From Thermoflexales bacterium (GTDB lineage: Bacteria; Chloroflexota; Anaerolineae; B4-G1; SLSP01), in NCBI GenBank assembly GCA_007125545.1, contig SLDA01000050.1, positions 1 through 32,162 of the forward strand: a stretch of 32,162 nt of DNA, in the 5' to 3' direction. Positions 25,132 to 32,162 of this stretch are shown in pieces. A model generated the notes under the pieces. That model was not told the DNA's origin, made no database searches, and saw only the letters and a program-made list of their open reading frames with translations. Numbering within the stretch: the stretch's first letter is position 1; each line of letters starts with the position of its first letter. The translations under genes were made by a program, and so were the position numbers.

Positions 25132-26001
25132 TCAAGCCGAGCCCGAATCGATGAGAAGGGCGAGTTTCTGCTTCGTCTCCTCTGAAACGCGCGCCGGATC
25201 GGTGATCAATGCAGTCTCCAGGGCATAGCGGCAGTCGCAGGCCCGCTCTGCTGCTATGAGCTCGGGTACGAGCTTGCGGATAGTATCTTGGGCTAACTCG
25301 GTGTTAGCGTTGAGCTGCCGGATGACCATGTCTACGGTCACCGTTTCCTCTGACTCATGCCAAACATCGTAGTCGGTCACGTGGGCCATCGTAGTGTAGC
25401 AGATACCTGCCTCGCGCGCCAGGAACACCTCGGGGCTGGCGGTCATACCAATGATGTCCATACCCCATGAACGGAAGACACGACTCTCCGCCTTGGTGCT
25501 GAATCGCGGTCCCTCGATTGTGATGAAGGTGCCGCCCTCGTGGAGGGACGTCCCGAGCTCACGCATAGTTTCAATCAACATCGCGGAGAGATCCGTACAG
25601 AAAGGCTCTGCCGAAGATATGTGGGCCACGAGCCCGCTTTCGAAGAAGCTCTGAGTGCGCTGCTTCGTGAAGTCGAAGAGCTGGTCAGGCACGACGATAT
25701 CACCTGGTTTCATATGCTCGCGCAGGGATCCGCAGGCAGAAACGCTGATGATTCTCTCGACGCCGAGTTGTTTCAGCGCATAGATATTGGCGCGGTATGG
25801 GACCTCCGTGGGCCTATGCACGTGTCCTCGACCGTGACGGGGCAGGAAGGCGACCGCTGTGCCGGCAATTTCGCCGATGATAATCGCATCGCTGGGCTTG
25901 CCGAATGGCGTGTTGAGCTCGACTTCGCGGACAGCCTCAAGTCCCTGCATCTGGTAGAGGCCCGATCCTCCAATGATGGCAATCTTTGCATTATTCGTCA
26001 T
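25132..26001 (-). CDS. mtnP: S-methyl-5'-thioadenosine phosphorylase (MTAP/PNP family)
   Basis: KIAIIGGSGLYQM, VAFLPRHGRGHVHRPTEVPYRANIYALKQLGVERIISVSACGSLRE, TFITIEGPRFSTKAESRVFRSWGMDIIGMTASPEVFLAREAGICYTTMAHVTDYD. Confidence 0.93.
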   Translation of the reverse strand: MTNNAKIAIIGGSGLYQMQGLEAVREVELNTPFGKPSDAIIIGEIAGTAVAFLPRHGRGHVHRPTEVPYRANIYALKQLGVERIISVSACGSLREHMKPGDIVVPDQLFDFTKQRTQSFFESGLVAHISSAEPFCTDLSAMLIETMRELGTSLHEGGTFITIEGPRFSTKAESRVFRSWGMDIIGMTASPEVFLAREAGICYTTMAHVTDYDVWHESEETVTVDMVIRQLNANTELAQDTIRKLVPELIAAERACDCRYALETALITDPARVSEETKQKLALLIDSGSA

Positions 26002-26359
26002 CTGATTCCTCCTCGGCTACAACGAAGGTCAGCGATCCGTGGCAACGGCCACAGCCAACCATAGGATTCTCGACACGACTGCGGCTCTTCGTACAGGTCG
26101 CATCGATCAACATTCGCGATTTCTGCCAAAAGCGCCAACCCTTCCCGCCAATCCGGCCTTGCAGAATCATATCCGGGCAGTGGTTAGCACGCTTGATATC
26201 CGGCACAGGGCAGGTGAAACAGATCTCGGACGTCCAGACGGCGGCGTCCGGTTTCGTCGCCACGAGGTGGCAGTACTCCCGCATGCCGGCACGCCGGTGA
26301 GCATCGGCATAGTAGAAGGGGCACTCCCGCCCGTCGGGTGTTCGCATTCGTGAATTCAC
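25991..26359 (-). CDS. small cysteine-rich protein of unknown function
   Basis: GTG start overlapping the stop of the upstream ORF; eight Cys (CPF..YCH..ICFTCP..HCP..TCT..GCGRCH); overlaps mtnP start. Confidence 0.7.
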   Translation of the reverse strand: MNSRMRTPDGRECPFYYADAHRRAGMREYCHLVATKPDAAVWTSEICFTCPVPDIKRANHCPDMILQGRIGGKGWRFWQKSRMLIDATCTKSRSRVENPMVGCGRCHGSLTFVVAEEESDDE

Positions 26360-26877
26360 GCCTGGAGATAGCTCTGCACGGAGTGGCGGTTGACATAGAG
26401 CAAGGGTACCTGAGCCGGAAGTTGGGCGCTGCTGGTAGCCAGATAGTGAATCTGAGCATTCGTCACCGGGAAGAACAGCCCTTTCCAGAAGTCCAGAAAG
26501 TTGTTCAAGCGCGCCTCGCTAAGGAAAGGCGCATTCCCCCGGATCACAGCAAGAGGTAGGTTTAGGATTAGCGTCGAAGTTCGCGGTGCTTCGCGAAACT
26601 GGCTCTGGGCTTCCTCGCCCTTGAAAAGCAGGAACTGGACACTCTCTCGCTGCAACACGATCTTGGAGGGACGGCTCTGCGGAAGGCTCGTGAATGCCCA
26701 AGGTGTCACATGGGTATCATTGAGCATCAAGAAGTCCATCCCATCCTGGTTAAGGTAGTTATGAGGGTCTCCAAGCGTGTCCATAGTGCCCTCAATCAGG
26801 TGTAGATCATTGACTGCTAATGTCCGGTGCCGTTGCACCGGTGAACCGATTTCTGATCTATCTATCCGCAAACTCAT
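26356..26877 (-). CDS. uncharacterised protein, co-transcribed with the Cys-rich ORF
   Basis: Strong SD AAGGAGG upstream of ATG; 4-nt overlap with the next ORF; family not recognised. Confidence 0.75.
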   Translation of the reverse strand: MSLRIDRSEIGSPVQRHRTLAVNDLHLIEGTMDTLGDPHNYLNQDGMDFLMLNDTHVTPWAFTSLPQSRPSKIVLQRESVQFLLFKGEEAQSQFREAPRTSTLILNLPLAVIRGNAPFLSEARLNNFLDFWKGLFFPVTNAQIHYLATSSAQLPAQVPLLYVNRHSVQSYLQA

Positions 26878-26920
26878 CTGACCTCCTTGGATACTCTGCT
26901 GCCGTGGCTGTTCGCGATAG

Positions 26921-29442
<2,522 letters not shown>

Positions 29443-29448
29443 ACTTGT

Positions 29449-29493
29449 ATTATACGCGTGCTACGTTGCTGATCAAGTGAGGTGCGGTATACT
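29449..29493. promoter_or_regulatory. divergent promoter pair with overlapping -35 elements
   Basis: Minus: TTGATC (complement 29471-29476), N16, TATAAT (complement 29449-29454). Plus: TTGCTG 29466-29471, N16, TATACT 29488-29493. Confidence 0.6.
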
Positions 29494-29610
29494 TAGATGC
29501 TGAGTTTGTTAGAGGAAGCCGGGTATACGCGGAGCTAGGGTTGCTAGAAGGTTTGCCGATGCCAGAATCGCTATCCCAGTTCTGATTTGCAGTCAGCGAG
29601 GAAGCCGTAT

Positions 29611-30147
29611 ATGCGTATCGTCATTGTCGAAGAAAGCCATAATCGGGTAACTTGGCAGTCCCGCTCGCCCATGCTCTGGATCGAGGTGGGCTTGCTGCTA
29701 GGCATCCTGTCGGTGGTCGCCTTGCTGCTTGCCAGCCCAAGTCCGGTGCGTTGGCACGTGATGGCAGCCGTTATCTCCCTGCTCCTGATTCTTGCAGTTG
29801 TAATTGCATTAACCACGGCGCCTGCAGACCGTGGCATCCTGGAGCGGCTGCCGGAAGGTGGAACCCTATTTCGCGCCAGAGTTTGGCCCTTTGTTGGCGA
29901 CCGTCCGGTTGTGGAGGCGGATCTGGAAAGCATCACGGCATTCGAGATCGAAACGGAGGTCTTTGAGGAGAGCGCTGCCGAGCTCTATCGACTATCTCGG
30001 CTGTGGGCTGTGGCTGGCGGAGAGAACCGTCACTGCTTGACGAATTGGGCCGACACAGAATCCGTTAACGTGCTGGGTGTTGCATTGGCCAAAGCGAGCC
30101 GGTTATCTTTCGAGAGTGAGGCTCGCCAGACGTTGTTCTCGCTCTGA
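29611..30147 (+). CDS. membrane protein of unknown function (two TM helices)
   Basis: MRIVIVEESHNRVTWQSRSPMLWIEVGLLLGILSVVALLLASP...VISLLLILAVVIALTTAP; start with GAGGAAG upstream. Confidence 0.65.
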   Translation: MRIVIVEESHNRVTWQSRSPMLWIEVGLLLGILSVVALLLASPSPVRWHVMAAVISLLLILAVVIALTTAPADRGILERLPEGGTLFRARVWPFVGDRPVVEADLESITAFEIETEVFEESAAELYRLSRLWAVAGGENRHCLTNWADTESVNVLGVALAKASRLSFESEARQTLFSL

Positions 30148-30196
30148 GGTTCTTGGCCGAGGACGCCGTTCCGAGGACATCGCCCGGACAGAAGCT

Positions 30197-30991
30197 ATGC
30201 CGACACGACCGAAGCTCTACCAAATTGAGGGAATTGTGCTCGGACGGCGCGACTACGGTGAGGCGGACCAGATCATCATTTGTCTGACGGAACAGGGACG
30301 GATGGATTTCCTCGCAAAAGGGGTCCGCAAGCCACGTTCTAGGAAAGCGGGTCATCTCGAGCTATTTGCACGTACGAACATTGTCGCGTCGCGCGTTCAA
30401 GGGTCTTGGGACATTCTGAGTCAGGCTGATGCTGTTGTCCTACGCCCGGCTCTGCAGGATGATTTCGATCGCGCGACTTACGCGCGCTATGTAGCAGAGC
30501 TGGTGCTGCGCTTCTTCGAGCGTGAGGCGAACCCCAATCTCTACGAGCTTCTGGATTGGACGCTTTCGACACTGGTGGAGGATAAGGCACCGCAGCTGCT
30601 CGTACGTTGGTATGAGCAACGGCTGCTGGAGCTGGCGGGATTTCGCCCTACGTGGCATGCCTGTGTGGGTGAGCGCGAGCGAGAGCAATGTGAAGCGCCC
30701 TTGGCGCCCCGACCGAGCGACACGCAAGGATACGGGCTCGATCCTGAGCGCGGCGGGGCGTTATGCCCGGAGTGTATGCGTGCCAGCCTTGCGCAGCCCG
30801 GTGTGCGGTTGCTGTCGCCGAGTGCGCTTTCCTGGTTGCAGGCGCTGCAACGTCGCGAGTATGAGGAATTGCAGCCGTTGTCGATGCCGGAGAAAACTGC
30901 GCGAGAACTAACTCACGCGATGGATCATTATATCGCACATCATCTTGAGTATCGCCCAACAAGTCTGAGAATGATAGACAAGGGGAAGTAA
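30197..30991 (+). CDS. recO: DNA repair protein RecO
   Basis: [55 protein letters not shown]; degenerate Cys motif C-(V)..C...CPEC. Confidence 0.92.
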   Translation: MPTRPKLYQIEGIVLGRRDYGEADQIIICLTEQGRMDFLAKGVRKPRSRKAGHLELFARTNIVASRVQGSWDILSQADAVVLRPALQDDFDRATYARYVAELVLRFFEREANPNLYELLDWTLSTLVEDKAPQLLVRWYEQRLLELAGFRPTWHACVGEREREQCEAPLAPRPSDTQGYGLDPERGGALCPECMRASLAQPGVRLLSPSALSWLQALQRREYEELQPLSMPEKTARELTHAMDHYIAHHLEYRPTSLRMIDKGK

Positions 30992-30999
30992 GGACGCTT

Positions 31000-32162
31000 A
31001 TGTTGACATTTCAGGAAGCCATTATGCGCTTGCAGGCCTATTGGGCCGATCAAGGAGCGGTGATCTGGCAGCCGTATAGCGAGAAGGTCGGCGCCGGGAC
31101 GATGAATCCCGCTACAATCCTTCGAGTTTTGGGACCGGAACCGTGGAACGTTGCCTATGTTGAGCCCTCGTACCGGCCCGATGATGGGCGCTATGCTGAT
31201 AATCCCAACCGTATGCAGATGCATACTCAGATGCAGGTCATATTGAAACCCGATCCCGGCGATCCACAGGAGCGCTACCTGGGGAGTCTTGAGGCTCTGG
31301 GAATCCGGCGAGAACTGCATGACGTGCGCTTCGTCGAGGACAACTGGGAGAGCCCCGCGCTCGGCGCGTGGGGGTTGGGATGGGAAGTTTGGCTCGACGG
31401 GCAGGAGATTACGCAGTACACGTACTTCCAGCAGGCGGGCGGTATCAATCTCGATGTGCCGTCGGTCGAGATCACGTATGGGCTGGAAAGAATCGTCATG
31501 TATCTTCAGGGTAAGCGGTCGGTGTGGGACATGCTATGGGACGATCAGCACACCTATGGCGAGATCTTACGTGACCAGGAGATCGACCACTGTCGCTATG
31601 CCTTCGAATTGGCGGATGTCGACCGGCTGCAGCACATGTACGAGCTCTTCGAGGCCGAGGCCAAGTTGGCTCTCGACGCTGAGCTCGTGGTCCCGGCGTT
31701 GGATTATGTCCTGCGCTGCTCGCACACCTTTAACATCTTGGATTCCCGCGGTACGGTGGGCGTGACCGAGCGGGCGGCATTCTTCAAGCGAATGCGCGAC
31801 CTGGCACGCCGGGTCGCTGAGGGGTATCTGGTCCAGCGCGACCGCGCCGGTTTCCCGTGGAAGGGTCGCCGCGGATTGACGACGTCGCCTCCTGCGGCGG
31901 GCACACTCCTTCACCTGCCTATGGCTCCAGAGCAGACTGACGCTCCCCCCCTGATGGGTCGCGTTCCCTTTCTTTTCGAGATTGGCGTGGAGGAGCTGCC
32001 TTCCACGCATCTCAGCAGTGCGCTCGCCCAACTAGAGAGCTGGGTACCCCAGACCTTCGCCGACCTACGGCTGGAGCATGGTGATGTTCACATCTGGGGC
32101 ACACCGCGGCGGCTGGTCGTCTTTGTAGAGCAGATGGCGACGCACCAGCCCGACGAAGAGCA
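31000..32162 (+). CDS. glyQS: glycyl-tRNA synthetase, fused alpha-beta subunits (truncated by window end)
   Basis: ATG 31000, open to 32162. Alpha subunit: [70 protein letters not shown]; then [24 protein letters not shown], the beta-subunit N terminus, in the same frame. Confidence 0.95.
   Translation, partial: MLTFQEAIMRLQAYWADQGAVIWQPYSEKVGAGTMNPATILRVLGPEPWNVAYVEPSYRPDDGRYADNPNRMQMHTQMQVILKPDPGDPQERYLGSLEALGIRRELHDVRFVEDNWESPALGAWGLGWEVWLDGQEITQYTYFQQAGGINLDVPSVEITYGLERIVMYLQGKRSVWDMLWDDQHTYGEILRDQEIDHCRYAFELADVDRLQHMYELFEAEAKLALDAELVVPALDYVLRCSHTFNILDSRGTVGVTERAAFFKRMRDLARRVAEGYLVQRDRAGFPWKGRRGLTTSPPAAGTLLHLPMAPEQTDAPPLMGRVPFLFEIGVEELPSTHLSSALAQLESWVPQTFADLRLEHGDVHIWGTPRRLVVFVEQMATHQPDEE

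Noticed and set aside
26349-26360. Perfect 12-bp palindrome CGTGAATTCACG over the GTG start of the Cys-rich ORF
   Set aside because: Several perfect 12-mers of this kind are expected by chance in 32 kb; no supporting promoter context.

Overview
The window looks like a Chloroflexota-type chromosomal segment (inferred from gene content and protein style; no database search was possible). It is almost entirely protein-coding. From left to right: (i) a strong promoter, a structured leader and an intrinsic terminator ahead of a split anaerobic ribonucleotide reductase locus (NrdD body, a separate 62-aa glycyl-radical polypeptide, then NrdG); (ii) a minus-strand block with an aldo/keto reductase, an acyltransferase, a secreted protein and RsgA; (iii) a two-gene unit encoding an M23-SH3b-glycosidase-HhH multidomain protein and an LRR-Roc-COR (Roco) GTPase with a C-terminal effector-associated/death-like domain; (iv) an rpmH-rnpA-yidD-[PQQ lipoprotein]-yidC-jag-[PfkB kinase]-parA cluster; (v) a minus-strand unit with an orphan OmpR-family regulator and a membrane-anchored P-loop NTPase with HEAT-like repeats; (vi) a minus-strand operon from an SH3 protein through ligA, two uncharacterised small proteins and an MTAP-family phosphorylase to a SEDS-PBP fusion whose transpeptidase motifs are all degenerate; (vii) a membrane protein, recO and a fused glyQS, truncated by the window edge. 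The best candidates for something new are the SEDS/pseudo-transpeptidase fusion, the lysin-like/Roco-EAD gene pair, the split NrdD with its attenuator-like leader, and the regulator/NTPase-HEAT operon. No tRNA, rRNA, CRISPR array or transposon was recognised.
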